From assembly GCA_012934845.2 (NCBI GenBank), contig WNNJ02001031.1, forward strand, positions 1-64,000: a stretch of 64,000 bases of DNA. The letters are read 5' to 3'. A model generated the notes under the pieces. It was not told the DNA's origin. It made no database searches and saw only the letters and a program-made list of their open reading frames with translations. This stretch comes from Pomphorhynchus laevis. Its lineage: Eukaryota > Acanthocephala > Palaeacanthocephala > Echinorhynchida > Pomphorhynchidae. Within the stretch, counting starts at the first letter, position 1, and each line of letters begins with the position of its first letter. The position numbers were made by a program, and so were the translations under genes. Positions 40,210 to 51,715 of the stretch are shown piece after piece.

Positions 40210-40935
40210 GGCGAATCTCTCAAATCAACACTGTCAAGCTTCCTGAGTATAAAACTCTTCGCAATCTCTGCAACCAACTAAAACGCTCAAAAAGGAAAGC
40301 ATGTGAAGAGGGTATTTTTTCTGATATTAACATGAATCCTAAACGTTTTTGGGCATATGTTAGACATCGTCGTGCCCTACCTTCCACGATTAATTGTGAT
40401 CGTGTGGAATCGGGTGATGTAGTTGATAAGGAGGTTATTGTGGAAGCTCTTGCTAACATTTTTGTAGTATATCAACCCTTACAATCAAATATCGATCAGG
40501 TACAGTATCCGTCCAACTTTTAATCTAGCTTATAAATATCTTCCATTAATGTCATTGAAGTTAAATCTGAACTCCATAAATTAAATAGCTTTGGTTCTGC
40601 TGGACCAGATGGTATATCCCATTTTCTTTTGCGTACCCTTTCACACATTATTGATTCAAGCATTACGTCCATATTTCATCGACGTTTACTGCATTCTTGG
40701 ATTCCCGGTGATTGGAAAAGAGCAATTGTTGTCCATATTCTAAAAAAGCAGTTAGTACTAACTTCAGATTTTAGACCAATTAGTCTTACCAGTGTTCTAG
40801 AATTATGGAGAGGCTCATTGCGAAGAGAATACGTGACCATCTAAATTTATATCAAATTCTTGATGATTATCAGCACGGCTTCCTTCCCGGTCGCTCGTGC
40901 CTAACTAATATGTTGAAGGATCGCGAACATTAGGT
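40210..40935 (+). mobile_element. Family J LINE fragment: linker and RT front
   Basis: NMNPKRFWAYVRHRRALPSTI (40329-40391) matches the family J copy at 49.8 kb (NAPKRFWAHIHRNRTIPPAI). Then FGSAGPDGISHFLLRTL (40591-40640), WIPGDWKRAIVVHILKK and DFRPISLTSVL follow. A decayed HGFLPGRSCLTNML ends it at about 40920. No active site remains. The 40.9-41.06 kb piece after it has no gene. Confidence 0.7.
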
Positions 40936-41252
40936 AGTAATATAATATTATTTAAATTTCTTGTAGGTACTAATCGTAGCTGCGAATACTTACTTCTCAT
41001 ATTTGTATGCCCATATCTCGTAAACGTTCTCTTGAGTTGTGTAGATCAGTAAGGTTAGCTATTAAAAAAAACGATTTATTTTAACGTGGCAAATGCGTGC
41101 CAGCGCACGTTTACATTATTACAACAAAACAAAAATGTAAATAATATGTCGAGGTGTGAACGGATGAGGTGTTTGAATGTGATAAAGGAGAGAGCGCGGC
41201 GGACGTCGAGAGGGAGTTTATTCCAGGCGAGTGAGACAGCGACAAGGAAGGA

Positions 41253-42656
41253 TCAGAGACCGTAGTTGTTAGAGTAGTTGGGAACGTGGTGTAAGAGGGA
41301 ATTACGAAAACACAGCGATAGCGAGGTGGGGCGAGTGTCGTCTATGAAAGGAAGGTTGATGAACGATTGGGAGCCGACAGCGATGAGACGAAAAGTTACG
41401 AGAAGAAAGCGGAGTTGTATGCGGGTGTGGATGGTGGGCCAGGAGAGTTGGGCAAAATATGTGGATGTGTGGTCGAAGCGACGGAGACGAAATACCACTC
41501 GAACGGCGGTGTTGATTATTCGTTGTACGGGTAGGATGATGGATTTTGGAGAATTGGCGAAGAGGATGAGGCAGTAATCGATTTTAGGGAAAAGAAGCGA
41601 TGAAAGAAGAGACATACAGGAACGGAAGTTGATAAGGGGGCGGATACGGCGGATGTCAGGGAGAATTAAGTTAGACAAGCGGATCTTGTCAAGGACGAAA
41701 GGTTTAAGGAAAATGTGATCATCGAAATGGAAGCCTAGGAAAGTGAGATTTTGTACTATAGGGATAATCGATGAGGCGAAAGATACAGTGGGAGAATATA
41801 TGTTTGGTTTACGGTGAAGGATCCACATTATTTTGGACTTGACGGGGTTAAGAACGAGATGGAGATTGGAGATACGTTTGTAGATAGAAGAAATACAATT
41901 GGAGGCAGAAATTGCGATATCGTGTATGCGATGTGCGGGTGCATTATCATATATGACGATGTCATCGGCGTATTGCATGATGTTAAAGGAGTAAGGTTTG
42001 ATAAACGGAGAGGGATCGTCAAGCAGAAGAGAGAAAAGCAGGGGACCTTGGACTGAACCTTGTGGGACCCCGCAGAAAATATGTATGTGAGGAGAGGATA
42101 ATGAATTAGAACAGACGCGAAAGGAACTGTCGGATAGATATGAGGCGAACCATGCTACGAAGGAAGAAGAAAAGCCGTAATCATAATGAAGGCGAGAAAT
42201 GAGGACGGAGGGATCGACAATGTCGAATGCGGAGGAGAGATCGAGGGATATGAGAACACTATATATAGCCTTGTCTCGAGAAATGAGTAAGTCGTTGTAC
42301 ATTTTTATGCATGCGATTTCTGTGGAGTGATTAGAGCGGAAAGCGGATTGGAAAGGAGGGTACAGATTGGATGAGGAGAGATAAGCTATGATCTGTATTA
42401 AGATGAGGCGTTCTAAGAGCTTAGAAAGAGTAGGGAGTAGTGAAATTGGGCGATAGCTTGAAGGAAGGAAGGGGTCGAGCGATTGTTTCTTAAGGAGGGG
42501 ACGAACGATCGAGGATTTCCAGTGTGAAAGGAAGATACCACTGCGGATGGACGAGTTAAACAAGGTTGTGAGAAATGGGGATATCGATGAGCATATAGAT
42601 TTTAATATGTGAGTAGGCAGTGGATCGGCAGGTGAGGTTTTGTTGGCCAATGACAT
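41253..42656 (-). pseudogene. Family C reverse transcriptase and C-terminus, right copy
   Basis: 467 open codons, the longest family C frame. RT motifs are readable from SSYRPISLLPTLSKLLERL to NIMQYADDIVIYDN, LVLNPVKSKIMWIL, then IVQNLTFLGFHFDDH and the tail RFLLVTFRLIAVGSQSFINLPFIDDTR. The tail block also appears directly after the linker in the RT-less copy at 1-2095. Confidence 0.75.
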
Positions 42657-43795
42657 GAGAACAGATGATACTTCTGAAGGTGAGAGATGGAGAAGATGAA
42701 AGAGTTCCGGAAGGATGAGGCTAGACTAGGCAGAGTGGGATAGGATAGAGACCGGGGTGTGAGAGAGCAACGTGGATACTTTAGTCTGGACAAATGACGA
42801 ATAATCATTGACATTGATGTTGCACGGCGAAGAGGAGCGAGCAAGGATTGAGTTAAAAGTATGCCAGAGAGTCTTAGAGTTGAATGAAGTGATGATTTTA
42901 TATTGCCAGAAGGAGTTACATTTGATACGTAGTAGGTTGAGATGAGACCGGCGAAGAGCAAGATAGGAATCACGGAAAGACGTTGTGATCGACCGAAAAT
43001 CCCGTCTGAGAGAGCGGTGATATACTCAAAATCATGGCGGAGTCGACGCTTTGATAGTAGGCATTGGATGTCAAACCATGGGGCACGGTTCAAGCGACGG
43101 TGTCGGTACGGTGCAAGCGACGGTAGGGAGTAGTAAAATGGGGCGATAGCTAGAAGGAATGGAGGGGTCAAGCGATTGTTTCTTAAGGAGGGGACGAACG
43201 ATCGCGGATTTCCAGTGTGAAGGGAAGATACGACTGCGGATGGACGAGTTAAACAAGGTTGTGAGAAATGGGGATATCGATGAGCATATAGATTTTAATA
43301 TGTGAGTAGGCAGGGGATCGGCAGGTGAGGTTTTGTTGGGCAAGTACATGAGGACAGATGATACTTCTGTAGGTAAGACAGGGAGAAGATGAAAGAGTTC
43401 CGGAAGGATGAGAGTAGACTGGGCAGAGTGGGATAGGATGGAGACCGGGGTGTGAGAGAGCAGCGTGGATACTTTAGTCTGGAGAAATGACGAATAATCA
43501 TTGGCATTGATGTTGCACGGCGAAGAGGAGCGAGCAAGGATTGAGTTACAAGTATGCCAGAGAGTCGTAGAGTTGAATGAAGTGATGATTTTATGCTGCC
43601 AGAAGGAGTTGCATTTGGTACGTAGTAGGTTGAGATGAGACCGGCGAAGAGCAAGATAGGAATCACGAAAAGACGGAGTGATCGAGCGGAAATCTCGTCT
43701 GAGAGAGCGGTGATATACTCTAAAAGCATGGCGGAGTCGACGCTTTGAGAGTAGGCATTGGATGTCAAACCATGGGGCACGGTGCAAGCGACGGT
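42431..43795 (-). repeat. Tandem duplication inside family C ORF2 (two ~690 bp units)
   Basis: Each unit holds the linker (RAPWFDIQCLLSKRR) through the RT front (SSYRPI.LLPT). The units differ by several percent. The first unit on the coding strand ends in VACTVPTPSLEPCPMV, read across the junction. The same duplication with the same junction is in the left copy at 36371-37735. Confidence 0.85.
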
Positions 43796-44810
43796 GTGGG
43801 TGAGACTTGAAGGGCAAGAGAATATCGAGAGTGAATGTGAGTTCAGAGTCGAAAAGAAAGGCGAGATCGTGAGGAGATGAATATGTTATTGTGGGTAATG
43901 ATAGAGACGATTTGAGTAAGGCAGAGCGGAGAAGGGAGAGGTCAAGATTTCTCCAAAGGCGACGTAGGATTGTAGGTGTGTGAGGAGGGGTGCGGTTGGA
44001 AGTGAGATCAAGGGTGACGAGAAAGTGATCGGATAGACCATGACCGGAGATGGACAGTGAGCTGTAGGTAGCGAAACGATCGGGGACAGCGATGATGTCG
44101 AGTGTCTCGCAAGGATATATATGGGGGCAGTGGAGATTAAATTGTTATTGTAGTTGGATAGAATGTTGATGAACCGGATGGAATCCGTGGAAGAGAGGCG
44201 GTCTAGGCGTATATTGAAGTCGCCTAGAACGAGTGAAGGGATTGAGGACAAAGAACAATGAGAATGAAGGTCAGCGAGTTTGGTAACAAATAAGGATGTA
44301 GGAGCTGATAAATCAGGACGGTATACAATGGCGAGATCTAAATTGATCGGACTAGAAGAACGACAAGTGAGCAATTCAAAAGAGCAAGGACTGAAAGCGG
44401 GAGTGATTTTGCGAAGAGACGCCGGTGACCCGCGAATGCGACGATGCTGCCATGATTATAGAATTTAGAACGGGATGAGCTGAGAGGACGGGCAGATTCG
44501 AGTGACTGGCAGAGAGCAGACGGCGAATGGAAAGGTCGTCGGAATCAGAGTGCCAGGATTCAGTGATGCGGATGAGATCGATGGATTGATTGGTGAATAG
44601 GTTGATGATAATATCTGATTTATTGATAATAAACTACTGTTGAGGAGGCCGAGGCGAAAACCATGTGTGGTGGTGTAAGTGTCTAGCGGAGTAACACATA
44701 GGTGAGATGAAGCGTCATCATATTTTGGGGCGTGTTTGGACAACTTGAAAATTTACGTGTTTGTTTCTTATGGGGAGAGAATTTTCGCCGTTTTCCTCGC
44801 GACGACGTTT

Positions 44811-45664
44811 TTAGAAGCGGGAAGAAGAGAGTTGAGCGATTTCAGAAGGGGTGTGATGGGAAAAATTCGAGTGGTTGAAGATGACATGAGTTTTTATCGT
44901 TGAGAGAGGACAGAGGACGCGTGAGAGTGAATTAGATTGAGAAGATTTGTTTAGACTAATGAATGCGGCCAGAGAGATGTCCTTGAAAAGGGATGGTTTA
45001 TCCGCAGGAACTAGTGACGAGAGGATGGATCTAAAGGCGGAAACATCGTATTCGTGACGTGCTTGTGGAGATAAGGAGTTGGAAGGAGCGATATTAGTGA
45101 TGATGACGTAACGATCGCGAGAAGGAAAGTGTTTCCGTAAAGGAAGGCGAGTTACGTAAGTGGATGAGATCACGATAGGAGAGCTGTCAGTTGAGGATTT
45201 GGAGGGAGCTGGTTTGACGACGGGAGACATAGAGGATAATGATAATAAAAAGGGAGGCAAACGATGTGAGGTAATGCTATTATGGAAGGATCGTGGAGGT
45301 TGGTGGAAGTGATTTTGATTGATGGGTGCAAGTTATTGAGAAACGAGACGGGAAGGACGGGACGGGGTGTCGGGGACTGAAGATGACATGGAATGGGAAG
45401 CGTATATGGTGGCAGGGTCGGTGGGTTGATAAAGGGCATTAGAAACGACGGGGTAGTTTGAGTTAACGTGTTGGATGTTGATATGTGCTTATTGGAAAGG
45501 TTGCGGATTAGTTTGTTGCCACAAAAACAACATATGAAGTGTCCTTTAGACTTATTCTTGTCGCAGACGATTGTTGTCCAGACGCCGCCGTCGTGTATCG
45601 AGCACTGTACTTTCTGTTGTCCATAGTTGGTGTCGATCTTATTTGTTTTCTTACGTCCTCCCAT
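44811..45664 (-). pseudogene. Family C ORF1 remnant (PHD-like finger protein)
   Basis: Starts MGGRKKTNKI. It has a PHD-like C...H...W...C...FICCFC cluster in the first 50 residues, a Ser/Pro-rich middle, then a frame change into RYVIITNIAPS and KPSLFKDISLAAFISLNK. This matches the RRM-like part of family J ORF1 (CIIFANIAES). Such proteins bind the element's RNA. Confidence 0.6.
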
Positions 45665-45727
45665 TTACTCTAAAAATTCTGCAAGCGGAGCGAGCGGAAC
45701 TGGATTGATCTGGAATGTAAGTAGTTA

Positions 45728-45822
45728 ATTATCAAGAAAGTTTTTACTTTCTTGATAATAAAAACCTTTCAATAAAAACCTAACAAAGCACATCGACGAT
45801 ATTCTTTGCACATCGTCGATGC
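45728..45822. repeat. Two hairpins at the 5' edge of the right family C copy
   Basis: 45728-45759 is a perfect 14 bp inverted repeat (ATTATCAAGAAAGT, 4 nt loop). About 30 bp on, CATCGACGAT and ATCGTCGATG (about 45793-45821) form a 10 bp inverted repeat. They lie between the LINE's ORF1 start and the LTR fossil. Confidence 0.65.
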
Positions 45823-45978
45823 TTCACAACACTGCATAAGTAACGAATTGGTTGTCAAACATTATGGTGAGATGGAATGCGGCGCTTACGATTGAAAAAC
45901 ACACAAAATTATTGAAATTGATGTATTTCTATTTTTTATTCTTTTTCTGTTTTGCTCCAAACTGAGAAGTATAGTGTG

Positions 45979-46066
45979 TGTCATAAACTTATTTGTTTGT
46001 CATATCGCATTACTAAGTCATTTTTAATTTGTTTAGATGGTGGAATAAAACATCTAACGGTTCACA
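45979..46066 (+). repeat. 5' LTR of the Ty3/gypsy fossil
   Basis: Starts TGTCATAAAC and ends GGTTCACA. About 88 bp, short for this class. It aligns along its whole length with the 3' LTR. Confidence 0.75.
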
Positions 46067-46199
46067 TCAATTTATTCCACAACTAATGGAAACAATAGCC
46101 GGATCATCAAACCATCCAGCTTAGTTACCAAACGAAGCTCACCAAAGGCAATCAACAGTCCGACTCGATAAACTGGAAGTTACACCGGACAACAGTGGT

Positions 46200-47335
46200 A
46201 GTAGCAAGACGTTCAAACTCTGGAAGCGAACATTAACCTATTGTCTATCTACACAACCCAATGTGAATAAATTAGAGTATCTTATGATGCACGTCGGTGT
46301 AAACGTGTACGAGATTATGGAGATTGTACGGAATTCGGTACGGCAATGCAAACGTTAGAAGGCTTGTACATCAAGAAGCTTAATGATATTATGGATAGCC
46401 ATATCCTATCCACACGTGCTCAACGTCACGATGAGGATATAGAGTCATTTATCCGCTTACTAAAAGCATTGGCCAGAAATTGCAATTTTCAAAACGTCAG
46501 CGCGGAAGAGTCTAGAAACGAATTCATACGCGACTCTTTTACTCGAGGAATGTGCTTGAACATTATCAGACAGCGTCTGCTCGAATTTAGTGACATAACA
46601 TTACAAAATCCAGTTGGCGTAGCAAAGTCACTCCAAACCGCGCAACAGAGTGCGGGATTATATGAGTCGAACAACCGAATAGAAATAATCGATCAACTAT
46701 CTGCCGTTGACATTATCAATTCTTCTAATTCCCATAACGAGACGATAGCAATCGCAGATCAGATCAAATCACAAAATACAGAATAAACGGACGCAACCTG
46801 TTCCAGAATAAATCCTGTCAAAAGGAATTGCAACTTTTGCGGAGGGCTACAACATGCCTGAACTCGTTGTCCAGCCAGAAACACAATATGTAATACGTGC
46901 GGAAAACAAGGGCACTTCGCACGTGTATGTATGTCTTTGAAGCGAACAAATTGTTTTCAAACAACTTCTTTAGCTGCAGTCTTCCTTGTATCTACTCGAG
47001 GTCCTGATACAAAACAATTACTGACAACATTGTCAATACAAGGAATAAACGTATCAACGCTTGTGGGTACTGGTAGCTCGTTAAATTTCATCGACAAACG
47101 GATTGTTGACAAACTTAACACTGTAGTGATCCCATCAGAGACAATAGTTCATCTTGCGTCTTCCGTATCAAAGCGGGTACTGGGACGTTGCGAGTTGGAT
47201 TTCGAACTTCTCGGCATTCATTATCCGGTCTCTACGTTATATATCTTACCTAACTTATACGAAGAAACAATACTCGGGTTACCATTTCTAAGTAGACACA
47301 AAAGCTATAATATTAACCTTAAAAAAGTTTGAGAT
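46200..47335 (+). pseudogene. gag and protease fossil of the Ty3/gypsy element
   Basis: Gag text (RHDEDIESFIRLLKALARN, then RQRLLEFSDITL) is followed by CCHC zinc knuckles (CNFCGGLQH, CNTCGKQGHFARVC). A retropepsin-like protease comes next, with the active-site region LVGTGSSLNFID and a downstream ILGLPFL. It is a fossil, not functional. Confidence 0.7.
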
Positions 47336-47351
47336 CTAATATTCATACACT

Positions 47352-47425
47352 ATAGATCGTCCAGATTTCAAATCGTCCAGCTTTCAGATCGTCCAGCTTT
47401 AAGATCGTCTAGCTTGAAGATCAGA
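47352..47425 (+). repeat. 5' UTR tandem repeats of family J (16 bp unit)
   Basis: About four imperfect units of ATCGTCCAGCTTTCAG, ahead of ORF1. Layout as in family A although the unit sequence is unrelated. Possibly promoter or RNP-entry sequence. Confidence 0.8.
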
Positions 47426-47507
47426 TCACTGAGTATTCGTAGATAAAAAAGTTTGAGAGATTAATATATACAATTAATATATACAATTGGATTGTTTTCG
47501 TACTATT

Positions 47508-48191
47508 ATGAAGAACAAGAAAGTTAAATCTACAAGTTATCAAGTACAGTGTGACTCTGATGATTTTCGACGCTGGTCGACTATTACAATCGCTACTGAT
47601 TCAAATGATAATTCTAGTGGGTCATTTATGTGTGGATTTTGCGCTTCCCTGCGCATTCAATCACTAGAAGAGGAAATAAGTATTTTAAAAAAAGCAATTC
47701 AAAATATAGATCATTACCAGTGCAACATGAATTCCAAGGATGCATTAACAAATATATTCAATAACAGCACTCCTGTTTTATCAAATTCAACTGTCCATTC
47801 TAGTGGGTCAATTGTGAATGTTCACAACAAGAGACTCAAAGTAAGCGATTGCATGATGGATCAATGTACAACAGGGAATGTGATATTGCAAAATTCCACT
47901 TGCAATCATCATATCAATCAAATATCCAATATTACCCCACAAACTCATTCTACACGGGCATGGAAAAATATCAACGGACGTCATTTTCGAAGTTCATCCA
48001 GTATTGGTCAACAAAATTTGCAACTTGACTGCAAACTTAGTGGACCCAATTGTAATGATCATTTTAGGGATATTAATTCAATGTCTAAATCGTCAGTGAT
48101 GGTTGCAAATGTCGGAGAATTTTCCGTACATAAAACAAGAAACACCCAGAATAAAAAACCATTAACACAACCGCTAGATATTAATGCGTGA
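47508..48191 (+). CDS. Family J ORF1, N-terminal part (PHD-like finger and coiled coil)
   Basis: About 227 codons from the first ATG. A finger of the C...W...FMCGFC form lies in the first 50 residues, then a coiled coil (IQSLEEEISILKKAIQNI) and a polar, Asn/Ser-rich stretch. The frame ends in AAT GCG TGA and overlaps the next open frame (ATG at 48184) by 8 nt in a different frame. This may be a decay frameshift or a real overlap; it cannot be decided from one copy. Confidence 0.55.
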   Translation: MKNKKVKSTSYQVQCDSDDFRRWSTITIATDSNDNSSGSFMCGFCASLRIQSLEEEISILKKAIQNIDHYQCNMNSKDALTNIFNNSTPVLSNSTVHSSGSIVNVHNKRLKVSDCMMDQCTTGNVILQNSTCNHHINQISNITPQTHSTRAWKNINGRHFRSSSSIGQQNLQLDCKLSGPNCNDHFRDINSMSKSSVMVANVGEFSVHKTRNTQNKKPLTQPLDINA

Positions 48192-48873
48192 TGAAAACCG
48201 AGATCGGTGCATAATCTTTGCTAATATAGCGGAATCTAACTCTTCGGAGCCGCAGCTACGTATTGATCATGACGTGAGTAGAGTTCGGGAAGTATTATCA
48301 AACATATTTACTTCAGGTGAGGAATCTATAGCCGCATCTCTTCTGGTGAAATCATTGTTCAGGTTAGGTAGGAAAAATGAAGAACGTCCACGCATATTGA
48401 AAGTGGTATGTAAATTGTCCGACAATGTTAACGAGATCTTACACAGAGGGTATAAATTAAAAGGTCAAACTACTAAAATCTTTAAGGATCTCAGCATTCA
48501 GGATCGTAAGATGCGACATCAAGCTTGGGAAGAGCTAAAGACTAGGAATGCTTCTGGTGAAATGGATTTGACAATAAGAAATTTTCGTTCGGAGAAAGCC
48601 ATTTGTACGTTGGAATCCAATCGGTCCGTTAATTGCTTAGATATTGATCCATCCTCGTTAGATATATTTCCTACTGGACTATCTATAAACTCAAGAACCA
48701 GTAAATGTTCAACTCCAATTATTAACGTCGCTTATACAAATATTCGTAGTATAGTATCGAAGATTGACGAATTTCGGAACAGATTCTTTACATATAAACC
48801 TCAAATAATTGCAGTTACCGAAACTTGGCTCCATCATGATATTGTTGATAGTATGGTAGCTGTGGTTGGGTAA
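48184..48873 (+). pseudogene. Family J ORF1 C-terminal part running into ORF2 endonuclease
   Basis: Begins RDRCIIFANIAESNSSEP (RRM-like), then VKSLFRLGRKNEERPRILKVV, KIFKDLSIQDRKMR and LTIRNF. This matches 54845-54192 on the minus strand. In the same frame it continues into the endonuclease start (INVAYTNIRSIVSKIDEF, ITAVTETW-like text) and stops at 48873. The APE continues at 48880-49215 with GGGVALYVDQ and CLGDFN. Confidence 0.6.
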
Positions 48874-49272
48874 TCTATCATCAGGGTTGACCGTAAAGTA
48901 CGACGAGGAGGCGGTGTCGCACTTTATGTCGATCAATGTATAGGTGTTGACGATGTTGATTGTTATACTGACACATATGGTACTTGTGAACTGATGGTAG
49001 TGAGTCTATCCCATGCAAGAAATAAAGTTACTATTGCATTATGTTATAGATCTCCATGTAGCTTCGTTCTCACTCAGGAATTCTCAGATATTTTGACAAA
49101 GGCAGCAATGGGTGACCGGTTCCTCTGTTTAGGAGACTTCAATATTTCCAGCATCAATATGGATGATCCTCATTCAGGAATAACCTCTTCTAGTATACTA
49201 GAGCATGACTTATAGAATTTTCTGTTAGATAACCTACTTCTTGTTTAGAATGTATAAGCACCAACTAGGATT

Positions 49273-50004
49273 ATGAATGATCAAAGTTCTTTGTTGGATT
49301 TAATTTTATCTAAATCATTAACAGATGTGCATGACATTATGCATGAAGCACCCATAGGAGTTAGTGATCATTGTGTATTGCTTTTTCACTTCTCAGGGAT
49401 TTCAAATAATATTATTGACGAAGTCGTAACTAAAATCTTCAAACATTGTTGGTATCGTGCGGATCAGTGTAAAATTCTTCAAGCAGCATCGACTATGAAC
49501 TTTGTAGGCGCTAGTGACGATGTTGAAGATTGTTGGAAGGTTTTTCGTTCAGCAATGTATGAAATAATAGAAAAATACGTTTCCACCAAGATCGTACATA
49601 AAAATAAAAAAGTAAATCTCCCGTGGTTTAATCGAGAACTTAAATCAGAACTAAGACGAAGAAACCGACTGTTTAAATTAAGCTGCAAGGACAATACTTA
49701 TCGACAGGAATACGTCAATTGTCGTAACGAGTTCGAAAAGCTTAAAAAACGCAAAAAATTAAACTACGAAATGACAATAGCTGCGAACTTTCATAATGCA
49801 CCAAAACGATTTTGGGCTCACATACATAGAAATAGGACAATTCCTCCTGCGATTTCGTCTCTTCGTATTAATAATAACTTTATCACATCGCCTCAAGCTG
49901 TAGCCGACACGTTTGCGTCGACTTTTCAACTCGTAACTAATAACACAGAAACTAACCAACAATCTCGTGTAAGCCATTCTCAAAGTCATTGCCTACTGTG
50001 TTAG
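49273..50004 (+). pseudogene. Family J ORF2: end of APE and linker
   Basis: LLDLILSKSLTDVHDI and GVSDHCVLLFHF close the endonuclease (SDH present). The basic linker follows with LPWFNRELKSELRRRNRLFK and NAPKRFWAHIHRNRTIP. The frame ends near 50004, where the RT should begin and the internal deletion lies. Confidence 0.65.
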
Positions 50005-50067
50005 ACTAAGCCAACTAAATATTACTTTAGTTTACGCTAGATATGTGTACAATGATTTATTACAGTT

Positions 50068-50334
50068 ATGGCGAATGATTCATGTCTTTCTGGTTATCCA
50101 TCGGAATCCGTTATTCTAAATGATCGCCCGAGCCACAGAGGGCACTCTTTATCAGTTGTTCAATCACACGGGAAATGTCATAGATACTTGCGATTATCTC
50201 ACAGAGCGGTAAACCTATGGAACCAATTATCGAATTCAATAGTGTCTATGACACAGTACAAATCATTCCAGAATGCGCTGAGCATGTGGATAAAAAGAGA
50301 AGATTCTTTACAGGAAATATATAACTATATGTGA
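50068..50334 (+). pseudogene. Family J ORF2 C-terminal tail
   Basis: 88 codons: RGHSLSVVQSHGKCHRYL, SHRAVNLWNQLSNSIV, SFQNALSMW. This is the standard last segment of CR1/jockey-group ORF2. It follows the linker with only about 60 bp between, so RT and thumb are deleted. Confidence 0.65.
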
Positions 50335-50647
50335 CAATTTATTTTTTTCCTTTTCTTAATATTGTGATCAGACAAAATGACTCTTATGTGTCAAAGTCTT
50401 GTAATAAATATATATTTTTTTAATAATTGAATTTATTATAACAAACAAAAATTGATAATTAAACTAGAGAAAATTCGTCAATCCTCGTAAACTTCTCCAG
50501 GTCTACCGCGAAATCTGCTATGCATATCAACAAATTAATATTTCATGTTTTGGCAGAGTGGCCCTCGAGTCCAGAGTCTTGGCGCGAATAAGGATTCTGC
50601 GATGAAAATATTTTCGTAGGGATGTCGATTTGACGGGTGCTGGTGAA

Positions 50648-51127
50648 TTAATAGGAACCGGAAACATGGTAGCGCGGATCCCTTAGACAACGAGATGATG
50701 CCCTGGTCAAGGCAACGCTAATTGATCTGCGAATTTTCCACGCAATGATATTATATTTCCTGCCCGTTTTATTCGCCGTTCTTTTCGCAATTGTCGTTAT
50801 GACGAATTTTGCCGTAATTCCTGCTCCATAACTCGTCGAAAAAGTTAGTGGGAAAAAACTCCCTCGCTCCACATCAACTATCCGTTCAAGGTATTGATTC
50901 CTCTTTCTCATCTCGTGATAACCGTGTGCATTGGCAGGGGTTCTATGGGAATAGGAAGGAGCATTGGAGTTAAATACAACTATGTCCATGAAGGACCGCT
51001 CATTTCCATTTCTCAAGAGACCTGTACATACTATATCTGTGCGGGCGACTTGATCTCTTGTTGTACTAGGCGAATCAAATACGTGCGATGAGTGTACTGG
51101 AGCTAGACGGGTTCGACCGCTACGCAC
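50648..51127 (-). pseudogene. Family R restriction-like nuclease domain, copy i
   Basis: 159 codons: ARTDIVCTGL, ERSFMDIVVFNSNAPSY, YHEMRKRNQYLERIVDVE, then the SVALTRASSRC tail. The same D...D...RK/Y.ER pattern as copies f and g, so the three diverged copies preserve the same candidate catalytic residues. Confidence 0.65.
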
Positions 51128-51715
51128 GAAGAAACTTTGCTCAAATATCTTGCTATTATGTCGCGTAGTGAATAATGGCGAGTGATTGGCAAACCACCTT
51201 TTTTACACAACAACGCATGTGCCACATTGTTGGGTTGTACACATATACACGATAACGGGACATCTGAACACGTGAGGCCATATCTTGAATTTATCGCGTC
51301 TCGAAATTCACGAGCAGAAAAGCGTCAGTCCTCACTTTCGATTGGCCTTGCAGATAACGACAATGAGGCACCTTTTTCCCTGGCGTATGGGATGGTGTTG
51401 AGCAATATGGATGGTCCAGACGCCTTTATGCTTTCGAGAATCGCCGCCCAAAAGTTTGACTTCTGACGAACAATCGTTCTAATCGTTTCTTGCATTGCTT
51501 CTTCCCTCGGGTCAACAGATTTCAATGTATAAAATAACAATAGAGACCAACCGTGTTCCAATTCGTGCATCATTCTTATATCGCGGACTCCCAATCCACC
51601 CATTCCTACTGAGAGACTGAAAACCGGTCTGAGAGAATCCGTTAGTGGTATTCCACATATTTTAGGAAGCAAAGTGTTCCTTATTGCAATCTCCACAGGA
51701 TTTAGATAGACACGA

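Larger units (their letters stand above)
41064..45727 (-). mobile_element. Family C LINE, right copy, near full length with internal tandem duplication
   Basis: Read on the minus strand. ORF1 begins at 45664 (finger CSIHDGGVW...C...FICCFC) and continues in another frame to 44811. The APE remnant is at 44743-43886 (LDLAIVYRPDLSAPTSL, SLVLGDFNIRLDR). The linker and RT front are present twice in tandem (units of about 693 bp, 42431-43123 and 43124-43795). The RT and C-terminus lie at 42656-41253 and the 3' hairpin at 41095-41110 (one G-T pair). It is not functional, but it is the template for reading the other family C copies. Confidence 0.8.
47340..50450 (+). mobile_element. Family J LINE, internally deleted (RT missing), nested in the LTR fossil
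   Basis: 5' tandem repeats (47352-47425), ORF1 (47508-48191 plus 48184-48720), APE endonuclease (about 48720-49400), linker (49273-50004), then a jump to the extreme C-terminus (50068-50334, SHRAVNLWNQLSNSIV) and a 3' UTR. The whole RT is missing, although both ends of the element survive. This is the second RT-less LINE in the window. Confidence 0.75.
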
